This document shows, in pieces, positions 8,455-18,135 of a stretch of 64,000 nt of DNA (positions are counted from its first letter, which is position 1; each line of letters starts with the position of its first letter). Origin of the DNA: Rhodococcus oryzae. Lineage in GTDB: Bacteria > Actinomycetota > Actinomycetes > Mycobacteriales > Mycobacteriaceae. The stretch covers positions 124,001-188,000 of the forward strand of contig NZ_SUMD01000001.1 of assembly GCF_005049235.1 (NCBI RefSeq), given 5' to 3'. The translations under genes and the position numbers were made by a program. The notes under the pieces are model-generated. The model ran no database searches and was not told where the DNA came from. It saw only the letters and a program-made list of their open reading frames with translations.

Positions 8455-9231
8455 ATGTCCGCGAATCCGTCCACCGACGACCTGCTGGCCCTCGCGCGCT
8501 GCTCCCCCTCGGCTGTTGCCGTGCACGACAAGGTCGCGTGGCTCGGCCTGTTCGCACGCCAGCACATCATCGAGGACCCGGTCGGCGGACGCCCCGTGCT
8601 CGGCGGCCTGTACGACCGGAAGTCGGGCCGACGCGGGGGCGACCCGCTGGCCCGGTTCTGGGACACCTTCATCGCGCCCAACGACATCAGCTTCGACATC
8701 GAGCACGAGGACATCGTCGACGGCCTGCACGTGGTCCGCGACGTGACCATCGAGACCCGGCTCTCGGCCGGGGTCGTGGCCAGGGCACCGATGCACCTGC
8801 TCTACGAGGCCACCCTCGACGACGGCGAGCCGCGGATCCGCCGCATCGCCGCGCACTGGGAGGTGACGCCGATGTTCGCGCAGGTCGCAGGCGTCAGCCC
8901 CGAGCGGTTGACGGTCGCCGGCTCGATGAGCGCACGGATGCTGCGCCTGCAGGGCCTCGGCGGCACCCTCGCCTTCGGCAAGGCCGCGCTGAGCGTGGGC
9001 AAGAAGGGCAAGGACGCGGTTCGGCGACTGGTCGACTCGGCCCAATGCGGCGACGCGACTGCGCTGAAGATGCTCGGCGGCAACGCGATCACCGACCTGA
9101 CCAAGGTGATCGCGGCGGGCGACGCGGTCACCGCCACCGGGACCGTGGACGGCGCCCACGCTGTGCTGTTCGCCTACCTGGACCGCAAGACCCACACCGT
9201 CAGCGAGTGCAAGGTGTACCGCGCCGCCTGA
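8455..9231 (+). CDS. NTF2-like / ketosteroid isomerase-family protein
   Basis: A 258-residue protein. The N-terminal ~150 residues fit an NTF2/SnoaL-like fold: an early helix with HDKVAWLGLFA, then a strand-rich part with FIAPNDISFDIEHEDIVDG and IRRIAAHWEVTPMF. The C-terminal ~70 residues (from DSAQCGDATALKMLGG) look like a second, shorter piece of the same fold. Ketosteroid isomerases move a C=C bond in 3-oxo steroids, but many relatives have other roles and I could not confirm the catalytic Asp/Tyr. The KstR-type site upstream supports a steroid connection. It converges on a DUF3995 gene. Confidence 0.72.
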   Translation: MSANPSTDDLLALARCSPSAVAVHDKVAWLGLFARQHIIEDPVGGRPVLGGLYDRKSGRRGGDPLARFWDTFIAPNDISFDIEHEDIVDGLHVVRDVTIETRLSAGVVARAPMHLLYEATLDDGEPRIRRIAAHWEVTPMFAQVAGVSPERLTVAGSMSARMLRLQGLGGTLAFGKAALSVGKKGKDAVRRLVDSAQCGDATALKMLGGNAITDLTKVIAAGDAVTATGTVDGAHAVLFAYLDRKTHTVSECKVYRAA

Positions 9232-9276
9232 TCGTGGTCGGGCGCCGAGTTCACCAGGCGGTCACGGTGTTCACGA

Positions 9277-9783
9277 TCAGCGGACGGGCGTTCCACAGCT
9301 CTCCGCCGATCTCGAACCGGGCAGGCGTCGCACAACACGGCAACCTGTCCAGACGAACAGCACACCACCGATGACGAACCACGGATTCCACAGCGCCAGA
9401 CTCCATCGCGTCTGCTCCGGCCCGACCGCTGTCCGGACACCGCCTGCATCCGTGATCAGCAGAAGCTCCACCACGACACCGCGTGCGACCATGACCAGCC
9501 CGGCCGCGCCGATCAGCCATCCCAAGATCCGGCGGAGTTGCGGGGGGAGTTGAGCGCTCGCGGCACCGCCGACAACACCCGCAGCCGCCAGGAGAAGCGC
9601 AGCGACGCCCCACAAGCCGAGCACTACGAACACAGTCGGTCGGCGGGCTGCCAGCTCCGCTCCCGCCGACGACGCCAAACCTGCCGATCCACCCAAAGCC
9701 CAGAACACATGCAACGCGGCAAACGCACAGCACCACGAAACCGCACTGACAGCGACCCAGTCCCGACCTCTCATCCGCGGCAT
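9277..9783 (-). CDS. DUF3995 membrane protein
   Basis: A 168-residue protein with four likely membrane helices: ~10-32, ~48-72, ~84-108 and ~132-150. The N-terminal SCWCC...FAALHVFWALGG stretch, with a His-Val-Phe-Trp motif in the first helix, is typical of DUF3995, whose function is unknown. It starts 33 bp after the end of the penicillin-binding lipoprotein gene on the same strand and could be its second cistron. No clear ribosome-binding site is visible. Confidence 0.68.
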   Translation of the reverse strand: MPRMRGRDWVAVSAVSWCCAFAALHVFWALGGSAGLASSAGAELAARRPTVFVVLGLWGVAALLLAAAGVVGGAASAQLPPQLRRILGWLIGAAGLVMVARGVVVELLLITDAGGVRTAVGPEQTRWSLALWNPWFVIGGVLFVWTGCRVVRRLPGSRSAESCGTPVR

Positions 9784-9816
9784 CCTGTGCCGGCAACGGC
9801 AGGCATCATCGCCCGG

Positions 9817-11619
9817 TCAGTACCCCTCGGGCAACGCCACGAACATGTCCCGGGTCACGGCCACCGCGTTGTCGGAGCTGCCGCCCCTGACCACCAGCGT
9901 CGCGAACGCGATGTCGCCGCGGTACCCGACGAACCACGCGTGCGAGCCGCCGTCGACCTCGGCCTCACCGGTCTTGCCGTAGATCTCGCCCTGGTCGGCG
10001 ATCCGGGTGGCGGTACCGCTGGTGACCACGTCTCGCATCATCCCGCGCAGGCCCGCGACCATCTCCGGGCTGATCGGCGGGTGTGCACCCTCGATCTTGG
10101 TCTCCTCCCCCGAGATCAGCGTCGGCACCGGCGTCGACCCGTTCGCGATCGTCGCCGCCGCCAGCGCCATCCCGAAGGTGCTCACGACGACCTTGCCCTG
10201 CCCGAAACCGTCCTCGGTGCGCTGTACCAGTTCCGGTGCGGGCGGGACGGATCCGGAATCCGTCGGCAGGCCCGGCACGTCGTAGTCGGGTCCGATGCCG
10301 TAGCGCGCGGCCGCCACCGTCAGGGCGTCGGGCGCCATCTCGCTGGCCAGCTTGGCGAAGGTGGTGTTGCACGAGCGCGCGAACGCGGTGCTCATCGGCA
10401 CCGTGCCCAACGCGAACTCGTTGTAGTTGGGCACCGACCGTTCCCCGATGACGATCCGTCCCGGGCAGCCGACGGGGGTGCCGGGCTGGGCGAGGCCGTT
10501 GTCGATCGCCGCGCCCGCGGTGACGATCTTGAAGGTGGAGCCGGGCGGGTACAGACCCGTCGTCGCGACCGGGCCGTCCTTGTCGGCGGCCTTGTTCTGC
10601 GCGACGGCGAGGATCGCGCCGGTGGACGGCTGAAGCACCACCATCATCGCCTGCTCGGCCCTCGCGTTGACCGCGTTCTGCGCGGCCACCTGGATGGGCC
10701 GGTCCAGGCTCACGGAGAAGGACGGCGCCGGTTGGGGTTTGGTCTCGGTGAGCACATCGATGTCCACGCCGTTCTTGTTGACCGTGACCACGCTCCAGCC
10801 GGCCTTGCCGTCCACCTCGTCGATGACCCGCTTCTTGACCTGGCCGATCAGATCGGGGGCGAAGTCGCGATCGGTGGAGACCAGGTCCGCCTCCTCGGTG
10901 ATCGAGACCCCGGAGACGCCGCTCAGCGCGGCGGCCACCGTGTCGTAGTCCTCCTGCCGCAGGCTCGCCACCAGGTAGTCGCCGCTGACCGAGGTCGCCG
11001 ACTCCACGATGGACTGCGGGGTGAGGGACGGGACGAACGGCTCCAGCGCCGACGCCAGCGCGGTCGCTGCCGCGGTGGGGTTGCCGGAGTCCTTGGCGTT
11101 GAACTTGATCCGCTGGATGGTCCCCGGCACCAGCACGTCCGAGCCGGCCCGCTCGTTCACCCGGGCCCGCGGCGCCGGGGTGGCCCGCAGCGTCATCGTC
11201 TGGGTGTCGCCGAGCTTCGGATGCAGGTCGGTCGCGTTCCAGCGGACCGCCCACTCGCCGTTACGCCTGCCCATCTGCAGGTCGCCGGTGTAGGTCCACA
11301 CCCGGTCCTTGGGTAGATGCCATTCGTAGGTGTAGCCGACGGTCGCGGTGTCGCCGTCCATTCGGACCGATCTGGTCGTGGCGCCGAGGGATTCGGCCTG
11401 CAGTCCCTCCCACGCGGCGTCGAGCGCGGAGCGGGCGTCCGCCGGCCGGTCGGACAGTGCGGCGGCACGCTCGGTGTCCCGATCGGCGACGGCGTCGAGG
11501 AACTCCTGCGCGGCCGGTTCGGGGCCGTCCGGTTTCGGGGTGCACGCGACCGCGCCGAGCACGAGCGCGCCCGTGACGACGAGCGAGGAGAGGATGCGGG
11601 GTGCGGCGGTGGAGATCAT
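9817..11619 (-). CDS. Penicillin-binding lipoprotein (PBP-lipo, class B transpeptidase)
   Basis: A 600-residue cell-wall transpeptidase. A signal peptide ends in LGAVAC with the lipid-modified Cys at ~26. An NTF2-like MecA-type N-domain spans ~30-145, a dimerisation domain ~155-290, and the transpeptidase domain follows. The catalytic triad motifs are present: STFK at 361-364 with Ser361 as acylation site, SCN at 416-418, and KTG at 549-551. It cross-links peptidoglycan outside the membrane and would be a beta-lactam target. It corresponds to M. tuberculosis Rv2864c in position and design. It is near the end of a minus-strand run that starts with dxr, rip1, ispG and a GNAT gene. Confidence 0.9.
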   Translation of the reverse strand: MISTAAPRILSSLVVTGALVLGAVACTPKPDGPEPAAQEFLDAVADRDTERAAALSDRPADARSALDAAWEGLQAESLGATTRSVRMDGDTATVGYTYEWHLPKDRVWTYTGDLQMGRRNGEWAVRWNATDLHPKLGDTQTMTLRATPAPRARVNERAGSDVLVPGTIQRIKFNAKDSGNPTAAATALASALEPFVPSLTPQSIVESATSVSGDYLVASLRQEDYDTVAAALSGVSGVSITEEADLVSTDRDFAPDLIGQVKKRVIDEVDGKAGWSVVTVNKNGVDIDVLTETKPQPAPSFSVSLDRPIQVAAQNAVNARAEQAMMVVLQPSTGAILAVAQNKAADKDGPVATTGLYPPGSTFKIVTAGAAIDNGLAQPGTPVGCPGRIVIGERSVPNYNEFALGTVPMSTAFARSCNTTFAKLASEMAPDALTVAAARYGIGPDYDVPGLPTDSGSVPPAPELVQRTEDGFGQGKVVVSTFGMALAAATIANGSTPVPTLISGEETKIEGAHPPISPEMVAGLRGMMRDVVTSGTATRIADQGEIYGKTGEAEVDGGSHAWFVGYRGDIAFATLVVRGGSSDNAVAVTRDMFVALPEGY

Positions 11620-11690
11620 CGCCTGCCATCGTAGGTGGGCTCACCGCCCGCGCCGGGTAGGCACCCGCACTGTGAGCGCTTTTCGCCCCG

Positions 11691-12527
11691 CTAGTCCAGC
11701 AGGACCGTCGAGAAGGTGCCCACCTGGGTGAATCCGATGCGCTGGTAGGTCCGCCGCGCCTGGTGGTTGAAGCTGTTCACATAGAGGCTCGCGGTGCGGC
11801 CCGACGCCACCACCGCCGCCGCCACCGCTGCGGTCCCTGCCGCGCCGAGACCGTGGCCCCGGTACTGCGGGTGCACCCACACGCCCTGGATCTGGCCGAC
11901 CTGCGCGGACATCGAGCCGACCTCCGCCTTGAAGGTCACCTCTTCGCCGTCGAACCTGGCCCAGGCCCGGCCCGCAGCGATCAGGCCCGCGACCCGGCGA
12001 CGGTAGCCGCGGCCACCGTCGTTGGAGCGCGGGTCGACCCCGACCTCCTCGATGAACATCGCGATCGCGGCCGTGAGGTACGGCTCGAGCTGATCCATCC
12101 GTACCGGACGCACGTATGGATCCGGCGCGACGACGGGCGGCGCCGACAGCGCGAGCAGCGGCTGCTCGGCGCGCACCTCGCGCGCCGGACCCCAATCGGT
12201 CTCGAGCATCTCCCACAGCGGCAAGGCCAACTCGCTGCGGCCGACCACCGACGAGCACATCCGCGGTCCCCGGCACGCCCGGTCCGCGAAGGCCCGCAGG
12301 TCGTCGAGGTCGCCGCGCAGCGGAACCATGTTCGCGCCCGAGAAGCACAGCGATTCGGCAGGGCCGCCCCTGCTCCAGAGCTCGCCGTTGATCGCTCGCG
12401 GGTCGATCCCGAGGTCCTGGATCCGCGCCGCGACCATGCACGAGGCGATCGGGTCGGCGTCCAGCACGCGCAGCACATGCACCCTGTCGCGCGCACCGAG
12501 CTGCCTGGCGCCGAGCAGTTTGAGCAC
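11691..12527 (-). CDS. GNAT-family N-acetyltransferase (Rv2867c-like)
   Basis: A 278-residue protein. An N-terminal domain of ~130 residues (with SRGGPAESLCFSGANMVPL) precedes a C-terminal GNAT domain, whose acetyl-CoA loop is visible in GVWVHPQYRGHGLGAAGTAAV and whose last strand is SLYVNSFNHQARRTYQRIGF. It transfers an acetyl group to an unknown acceptor. The same two-part protein sits downstream of ispG in mycobacteria (Rv2867c), an association of unknown meaning. The GTG start follows GGGGGTGA. Confidence 0.83.
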   Translation of the reverse strand: MLKLLGARQLGARDRVHVLRVLDADPIASCMVAARIQDLGIDPRAINGELWSRGGPAESLCFSGANMVPLRGDLDDLRAFADRACRGPRMCSSVVGRSELALPLWEMLETDWGPAREVRAEQPLLALSAPPVVAPDPYVRPVRMDQLEPYLTAAIAMFIEEVGVDPRSNDGGRGYRRRVAGLIAAGRAWARFDGEEVTFKAEVGSMSAQVGQIQGVWVHPQYRGHGLGAAGTAAVAAAVVASGRTASLYVNSFNHQARRTYQRIGFTQVGTFSTVLLD

Positions 12528-12593
12528 CGAGTCACCCCCGGGTCGGGTCGTCGGGATTCGGATTGTCTGGTGATCCCACGATACGTGTGGGCG

Positions 12594-13754
12594 TCAGCTG
12601 ACGGTAACGACCGGGGAACCCGATGCAGACTGGTCCTCGCCGAACTCCTCGGCGATCCGCATCGCCTCCTCGATCAGCGTCTCCACGATCATCGCCTCGG
12701 GCACCGTCTTGATGACCTTGCCCTTGACGAAGATCTGACCCTTACCGTTGCCGGACGCGACTCCGAGGTCGGCCTCGCGGGCCTCACCGGGACCGTTGAC
12801 GACACACCCCATCACGGCCACCCGCAGCGGGATCTCCATGCCCTCCAGGCCGGCGGTCACCTGCTCGGCGAGCGTGTATACGTCCACCTGGGCGCGCCCG
12901 CACGACGGGCAGGACACGATCTCCAGCTTGCGCGGACGCAGGTTCAGCGACTGCAGGATCTGCGTGCCGACCTTGATCTCCTCGGCCGGCGGCGCGGACA
13001 GCGAGACGCGGATGGTGTCGCCGATGCCCTCCGAGAGCAACGCACCGAACGCGACAGCGGACTTGATGGTGCCCTGGAACGCGGGGCCCGCCTCGGTCAC
13101 GCCGAGGTGCAGCGGGTAGTCGCACTGCGCGGCGAGCTGGCGGTAGGCCTCGACCATGATCACCGGGTCGTTGTGCTTGACCGAGATCTTGATGTCGCCG
13201 AAGCCGTGCTCCTCGAACAGGCCCGCCTCCCACAGTGCCGACTCGACGAGCGCCTCAGGGGTGGCCTTGCCGTACTTCTGCATCAGCCGCGGGTCCAGCG
13301 AACCGGCGTTGACGCCGATCCGGATCGGGATGCCCGCGTCGCCCGCGGCCTTGGCCACCTCGCCGACCCGACCGTCGAACTCCTTGATGTTGCCTGGGTT
13401 CACCCGCACCGCCGCGCACCCGGCGTCGATGGCGGCGAAGATGTACCGCGGCTGGAAGTGGATGTCCGCGATGACCGGGATCTGGCTCTTCTTCGCGATC
13501 GTCGCCAGCGCGTCGGCGTCCTCCTGGCGGGGGCAGGCCACACGCACGATGTCGCAGCCGGACGCGGTGAGCTCGGCGATCTGCTGGAGGGTGGCGTTGA
13601 TGTCGTGCGTCTTGGTGGTGCACATCGACTGCACCGACACCGGGAAGTCGCTGCCGACCCCGACGGATCCGACCTGGAGCTGTCGGGTCTTGCGGCGCGG
13701 CGCGAGGACGGCGGCCGGGCCTTCGGGCATGCCCAATCCGACGGGGCTGGTCAC
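12594..13754 (-). CDS. ispG: 4-hydroxy-3-methylbut-2-enyl diphosphate synthase (flavodoxin), IspG/GcpE
   Basis: A 386-residue Fe-S enzyme of the non-mevalonate pathway; it reductively dehydrates methylerythritol cyclodiphosphate to HMBPP. The N-terminal TIM barrel starts near [12 protein letters not shown]. The C-terminal cluster domain holds Cys282 and Cys285 (CPSC) and Cys317 (GCVVNGPGE), with the conserved Glu324 as likely fourth ligand. The GTG start is preceded by AAGAAGG. It is downstream of rip1 and dxr on the same strand, so two isoprenoid pathway enzymes share an apparent operon with an intramembrane protease, as in mycobacteria. Confidence 0.95.
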   Translation of the reverse strand: MTSPVGLGMPEGPAAVLAPRRKTRQLQVGSVGVGSDFPVSVQSMCTTKTHDINATLQQIAELTASGCDIVRVACPRQEDADALATIAKKSQIPVIADIHFQPRYIFAAIDAGCAAVRVNPGNIKEFDGRVGEVAKAAGDAGIPIRIGVNAGSLDPRLMQKYGKATPEALVESALWEAGLFEEHGFGDIKISVKHNDPVIMVEAYRQLAAQCDYPLHLGVTEAGPAFQGTIKSAVAFGALLSEGIGDTIRVSLSAPPAEEIKVGTQILQSLNLRPRKLEIVSCPSCGRAQVDVYTLAEQVTAGLEGMEIPLRVAVMGCVVNGPGEAREADLGVASGNGKGQIFVKGKVIKTVPEAMIVETLIEEAMRIAEEFGEDQSASGSPVVTVS

Positions 13755-13797
13755 GTGGATGCCTTCTTTCGTAGCGTCAGGACAAGTTTAGCGAGCA

Positions 13798-15027
13798 CTA
13801 GAAGATCTTGATCGGGTTGACGATGTCCGCGGTCAGCGTGAGCAGCATGTACGCGCCGCCCAACGCGATGACCACGTAGGTGATCGGCATCAGCTTCATG
13901 TAGTTGACCGGTCCGCCCGCGGGCAGCCCGCGACGCGCGCGGATCGAGTCGCGGATCTTCTCGTAGATGGTCACCGCCATGTGCCCGCCGTCGAGCGGCA
14001 GCAGCGGCAGCAGGTTGAAGATGCCGAGGAAGAAGTTCAGCGTCGCCAGCAACCCGATGAACAGGTCGATGTATCCGCGTTCGGCCATCTGGCCGCCGAT
14101 GACGGAGGCGCCGACGACGCTGATCGGGGTCTCGATGTCGCGTTCGCCGCCGGTGACGGCGGTCCACAGGTCCGCGACCTTCGACGGCATCTGGACAAGG
14201 GCATCGACGCTGCGGACGAAGACATCGCCGGTGTAGACGAAGCTGCCCGGTATGGCGGAGAGCGCCGAGTACTCGAGGAAGCTCGGCGGCGCCTTGATGC
14301 CGATCGCGCCGACGTCGCGGGAGACGGGCGGCAGCGGGTTGCTGTTGGTGGACGCCGGATCGTTGACCCAGCGCTGCGCCTGCTGCACCTGCACGTCGAC
14401 CACCTGGGTCTCACCGTCCCGGTCAACGGTGAACTCCGCGGTGCCCGAGAGCGGCTGCGTCGCCGTGACGACGTCACGGAAGGTCGAGGTCGGCGTCCCG
14501 TTGACCGCGACGACCACGTCGCCGGGCATGATGCCCGCCTGCTGCGCGGGCCCCTCGCCGGTGCAGTCCGCGAGCGCGTAGTCGCCGTCCTTGCCGCTCT
14601 GCGTCGGCGCCACGCAGGTGACTCCCTCGACGACGGCCCTGGTCTCGGTGTTCGGCAGCCCCCAGCCGACGGCCTGGATGTAGACGAGCACGAAGCCGAA
14701 GATGAAGTTCATCGCGATGCCGCCGGACATGACGACCAGCCGCTTCCACGTCTTCTGCTTGTACATCGCCCGGTCGATCTCGTCGGGCGCGAGCTCGTCG
14801 TGCTGGGTCATGCCCGCGATGTCGCAGAAGCCACCGGCGGGGATCGCCTTGAGTCCGTATTCCGTCTCGCCGCGGCGGAAGGAGAAGATCTTCGGCCCGA
14901 AGCCGATGTAGTAGCGGCGGACCTTCATCCCCAGCGCGCGGGCGGTCCACATGTGGCCGGCCTCGTGCAGAGCGATGGAGACCGTGATGCCCAACGCGAA
15001 CAGCACCACACCTATGACGAACACCAT
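13798..15027 (-). CDS. rip1: Site-2 intramembrane zinc metalloprotease (Rip1/RseP)
   Basis: A 409-residue M50 protease. The zinc motif HEAGH (residues 21-25) lies in the first membrane helix and the LDG ligand motif (PLLPLDGGH) in the third. A PDZ domain occupies ~125-210 (GIMPGDVVVAVNG). It cuts anti-sigma factors within the membrane after a first cleavage by a site-1 protease. In mycobacteria Rip1 releases several sigma factors (RsmA, RskA and others) and also influences cell division. It starts 6 bp after the dxr stop. Start choice is clear, because the first helix begins at once (MVFVIGVVLF). Confidence 0.94.
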   Translation of the reverse strand: MVFVIGVVLFALGITVSIALHEAGHMWTARALGMKVRRYYIGFGPKIFSFRRGETEYGLKAIPAGGFCDIAGMTQHDELAPDEIDRAMYKQKTWKRLVVMSGGIAMNFIFGFVLVYIQAVGWGLPNTETRAVVEGVTCVAPTQSGKDGDYALADCTGEGPAQQAGIMPGDVVVAVNGTPTSTFRDVVTATQPLSGTAEFTVDRDGETQVVDVQVQQAQRWVNDPASTNSNPLPPVSRDVGAIGIKAPPSFLEYSALSAIPGSFVYTGDVFVRSVDALVQMPSKVADLWTAVTGGERDIETPISVVGASVIGGQMAERGYIDLFIGLLATLNFFLGIFNLLPLLPLDGGHMAVTIYEKIRDSIRARRGLPAGGPVNYMKLMPITYVVIALGGAYMLLTLTADIVNPIKIF

Positions 15028-15033
15028 GCGGCT

Positions 15034-16197
15034 CTAGTCCTCCTGCTTGACGAGCTCGTGTGCCCGTGCGCGCGCCCACCCGTCCGCGGCGAGCACATCC
15101 TCCACGGTAGCCGGTGGCGCGGTCCACTCGTCGCCACCAGCGAGAACGCGTTCGACGGTGCGCACGATCGCCGGGAACCGGACGGTCCCGTCGAGGAACG
15201 CCTGCGCGGCGACCTCGTTGGCCGCGTTGTAGACCGCGGTCAGGCAGCCGCCTGCCTTGCCTGCCGCCCTGGCCAGGTCGACGGCCGGGAACACCGACGA
15301 GTCGAGCGGCTCGAACGTCCAGGTCGACGCTGTGGAGAAGTCGCAGGCCGCGGCGGCACCGGGCACCCGGTCCGGCCAGCCGAGCGCCAGCGCGATCGGC
15401 AACTTCATGTCCGGCGGGCTGGCCTGGGCCAGGGTGGAGCCGTCGGTGAAGGTGGCCATCGAGTGCACGATCGACTGCGGGTGCACGGTGACGTCGATGC
15501 GGTCGTAGTCGATGCCGAACAGCAGGTGGGTCTCGATCAGTTCGAGCCCCTTGTTGACCAGGGTCGCCGAGTTGAGCGTGTTCATCGGGCCCATCGACCA
15601 GGTCGGGTGCGCGCCTGCCTGCTCGGGGGTGACGGCCTCGAGGGCGTCGGCGGTCCAGCCGCGGAACGGGCCCCCTGACGCGGTGAGCACCAGCCGGTCC
15701 ACCTCCTCGGCGCGTCCGCCGCGCAGGCACTGCGCCAGCGCCGAGTGCTCGGAGTCCACCGGCACGATCTGGCCGGGCGCCGCGGCGGCGGTGACCAGCG
15801 GGCCGCCCGCCACGAGCGACTCCTTGTTCGCCAGCGCCAGCCGGGCGCCGGATTCGAGTGCCGCGAGCGTCGGCTCGAGGCCGAGGGATCCGACGAGCGC
15901 GTTGAGCACCACGTCCGCCTCGGTGGTGCGGACCAGTTCGGTGACGGCGCCGGGGCCGCTGAGGGCGCGGCCGTCGAGGCGGGCAGCGGCCTCGGGGTCG
16001 GCGACCGCGACCGCACTCACCCCGGTCTCGCGGATCTGGCGGGCCAGCAGGTCGATATTGCCGCCGCCCGCGGCCAGACCGACGACGGTGAACTTGTCAG
16101 GATTGGCCGCGATGACCTCGAGGGCCTGGGTGCCGATTGATCCGGTGCTGCCGAGCAGGAGCACGCGCGTAGGTTCTGCCACCCGTCCATTCTTCAC
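15034..16197 (-). CDS. dxr: 1-deoxy-D-xylulose 5-phosphate reductoisomerase
   Basis: A 387-residue NADPH-dependent enzyme that converts DXP to MEP, the committed non-mevalonate step and the target of fosmidomycin. The nucleotide-binding motif [10 protein letters not shown] is at the start; NKESLVAGG and DSEHSALAQ mark the metal and substrate site, and ASGGPFRG is the catalytic loop. The open frame continues upstream to 16296 without homology. I prefer GTG at 16197 (AGGTG five bases upstream) over GTG at 16182. It is first in the dxr-rip1-ispG run. Confidence 0.94.
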   Translation of the reverse strand: MKNGRVAEPTRVLLLGSTGSIGTQALEVIAANPDKFTVVGLAAGGGNIDLLARQIRETGVSAVAVADPEAAARLDGRALSGPGAVTELVRTTEADVVLNALVGSLGLEPTLAALESGARLALANKESLVAGGPLVTAAAAPGQIVPVDSEHSALAQCLRGGRAEEVDRLVLTASGGPFRGWTADALEAVTPEQAGAHPTWSMGPMNTLNSATLVNKGLELIETHLLFGIDYDRIDVTVHPQSIVHSMATFTDGSTLAQASPPDMKLPIALALGWPDRVPGAAAACDFSTASTWTFEPLDSSVFPAVDLARAAGKAGGCLTAVYNAANEVAAQAFLDGTVRFPAIVRTVERVLAGGDEWTAPPATVEDVLAADGWARARAHELVKQED

Positions 16198-16262
16198 GAC
16201 GGCACCTGAGAAGAAGCTGACAGGACTCCGACGCGCGCGGCGGAGGGATACCGTCGCGCGGC

Positions 16263-17069
16263 CTAACGGAAGGTGTCGGCGTTGGCCGCGGCCCACTGCG
16301 CGAAGGTCGTGGCCGGGCGTCCGGTGACCTCCGCGACCGTGTCGGTCGCCCGCTGCGGCGCACCGACCAGCGACGCGACGGCAGTCTCGAGGTAGAACCG
16401 GGCATTGACACCCATGACCGGCTCGAGGATCTCGACGGCCTCCTCGACCGGCACCCGGACGTACTCCACGGGCAGGCCCAGCACCGCGCCGAGTTCGTGC
16501 ACCCGCTCGGCGCGCGAGAGGGCCGCCGGCCCGGTCAGCTCGTAGGTCCTGCCCTCGTGCCCGCTGCCGAGCAGCACGGAGGCCGCGACCCTGGCGATGT
16601 CGTCCATCGCGATCGGCGCGCTGACGACATCGGGGTACGGGTCGCGCACCTGTCCGGTGCGCCGCACCTGGTCACCCCAGACGAGGTCGTTCTCGAGGAA
16701 CTCCCCCGCCCACAGGTGGGTCCAGGCGATCCCCGACCGCTCGACGGCCGATGTGACCGCGCCCCACCACGATTCGTGCTCCCCGGACAGGTCCACGATG
16801 TGCCGGACCCCGGCCTTGCGGGCCAGCGACACGACCTCCAGGGCGGTCTCCGGGGTCGGCGCCAGGTACATCCTCTCGACCCCCTCGAAGGCCGCAGGCA
16901 GCGACTCGGGCCTGCGCAGGTAGCCCTCGGCGACCTCGACGCCACTCGGCAGCATCGCCTTCCTGGGGTTGTTCGTCAGGGCCCGGACATTCGTCGCGCC
17001 TGCCGCCAGAAGGTGGTCGACGACCAGTCGGCCGATGTTCGCGGTGGATCCGGTCACCAGAATCGTCAT
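16263..17069 (-). CDS. NmrA-like NAD(P)-binding protein
   Basis: A 268-residue atypical short-chain dehydrogenase. It opens with [20 protein letters not shown], an NmrA/quinone oxidoreductase 2-like Rossmann motif, and continues with RALTNNP at the second strand, where NADP selectivity is set. No classical YxxxK is evident, as in NmrA-type redox sensors. Substrate unknown. The ATG at 17069 is preferred because it starts the Rossmann strand; the open frame upstream has no homology. It is divergent from a DUF1990 gene across 54 bp holding the palindrome CCGTACGG. Confidence 0.83.
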   Translation of the reverse strand: MTILVTGSTANIGRLVVDHLLAAGATNVRALTNNPRKAMLPSGVEVAEGYLRRPESLPAAFEGVERMYLAPTPETALEVVSLARKAGVRHIVDLSGEHESWWGAVTSAVERSGIAWTHLWAGEFLENDLVWGDQVRRTGQVRDPYPDVVSAPIAMDDIARVAASVLLGSGHEGRTYELTGPAALSRAERVHELGAVLGLPVEYVRVPVEEAVEILEPVMGVNARFYLETAVASLVGAPQRATDTVAEVTGRPATTFAQWAAANADTFR

Positions 17070-17077
17070 GTAGTACA

Positions 17078-17085
17078 CCGTACGG
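17078..17085. promoter_or_regulatory. Short palindrome in NmrA/DUF1990 divergent promoter
   Basis: CCGTACGG, an 8-bp perfect palindrome, lies 9 bp before the NmrA-like start in a 54-bp divergent spacer. It could be a TetR- or MarR-type half of an operator, but it is short and no regulator gene is adjacent. Confidence 0.25.
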
Positions 17086-17123
17086 TTGAGCTCGGCGCCC
17101 GGCCACCCTGACAGGATGGGTGC

Positions 17124-17660
17124 GTGAACCCGGATGCGCTGCGGACCGTGCCGTGGACCTACCCCGAGGTCGGCGGCACCCGCACCGTGCTGCCCGGCGG
17201 TTACCACCACGTTCACGAGAGCGCCGTCATCGGCGTCGGCCCCGAGGACTTCGAGCGGGCGAAACGCGTACTGCTGCACTGGGACATGCACCGCCGCGCC
17301 GGCCTGCGTGTGCGATCCACCGATGACGAGGCCACCCCGGGCGCCGTCGTGATCCTGCGGCTGGGACCGGGTCCGCTGGCCGTCACGGCGCCGTGCCGGG
17401 TGGTGTACCGGATCGACGAGCCGCGGCGGTCCGGCTTCGCCTACGGCACCCTGCCCGGGCACCCCGAGCGCGGCGAGGAACGCTTCGCGATCGAGCTCGG
17501 CGAGGACGGCCGGGTGCGGGTGGTCATCGACGCCTTCTCGACCGGCGGCGGTGCGCTCACCCGGCTCTTCGGCCCGGCTAATCGGGTGGTGCAGCGGTTG
17601 ATCACGCGTCGCTACCTCGACGCGTTCACGCGAGCTCCCCTGGCGCGCCGACCCAGCTAG
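17124..17660 (+). CDS. DUF1990 family protein
   Basis: A 178-residue protein matching DUF1990, a START/SRPBCC-like family of unknown function. Family-like stretches are GPEDFERAKRVLLHWDMHRRAGL, GFAYGTLPGHPERGEERFAI and a C-terminal QRLITRRYLDA. It may bind a hydrophobic ligand, but that is inference from the fold class. It starts with GTG. The next gene on the strand is DUF2631, 68 bp downstream. Confidence 0.8.
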   Translation: MNPDALRTVPWTYPEVGGTRTVLPGGYHHVHESAVIGVGPEDFERAKRVLLHWDMHRRAGLRVRSTDDEATPGAVVILRLGPGPLAVTAPCRVVYRIDEPRRSGFAYGTLPGHPERGEERFAIELGEDGRVRVVIDAFSTGGGALTRLFGPANRVVQRLITRRYLDAFTRAPLARRPS

Positions 17661-17728
17661 GTACGACGCACGGTCGTATGCCACGATATGCAGGCACACG
17701 CACACCCGTACGAGCAGGAGGATCGACC

Positions 17729-17995
17729 GTGGCCACCGAGCTGGATCCCAGCGTGAACGAGCCCCTCGTCGCCGCACACGTCGACACGGCAGAAGTTCCG
17801 TCCGCAGCCTGGGGCTGGAGCGGCGAGGCGCCGCGACTGTTCCGCTTCCTTGGCTGGTTCTTCGCAGCCTTCCTGCTCGTCTACACGATCGGCAACCACG
17901 AGGGCAAGGTCGAGGACCTGTGGCTCGTCGGAATCTCCGCCGGCATGGTGTTCCTACTCGTGCGCGACATCATCCGTCGCCGCAAGCCCCGGTAG
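17729..17995 (+). CDS. DUF2631 small membrane protein (Rv2876-like)
   Basis: An 88-residue protein with two membrane helices (about 37-53 and 62-77) ending in RDIIRRRKPR, a positive tail expected in the cytoplasm. The GTG at 17729 is chosen because AGGAGG lies 6 bases upstream; the open frame before it is unlikely to be translated. DUF2631 is found across Mycobacteriales at this locus (Rv2876 in M. tuberculosis). Function unknown. A strong hairpin follows. Confidence 0.8.
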   Translation: MATELDPSVNEPLVAAHVDTAEVPSAAWGWSGEAPRLFRFLGWFFAAFLLVYTIGNHEGKVEDLWLVGISAGMVFLLVRDIIRRRKPR

Positions 17996-18008
17996 ACAAG
18001 CACTTTCG

Positions 18009-18050
18009 ACAACGGCCGCGCCGCTCCTCTCGGAGCCGCGCGGCCGTTGT
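18009..18050. terminator. Hairpin terminator between DUF2631 gene and rlmN
   Basis: Arms ACAACGGCCGCG (18009-18020) and CGCGGCCGTTGT (18039-18050) pair perfectly, with further pairing inside (CCGCTCC with GGAGC). It lies between convergent genes and can serve both strands. Confidence 0.8.
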
Positions 18051-18135
18051 GCTGTTCGGACTGATCGCACGAAAACCCGCCGAAATGGCAGATTCCCGGC
18101 GATCGGCTCACAGAATGTGAGAGAAATCCGGCAGG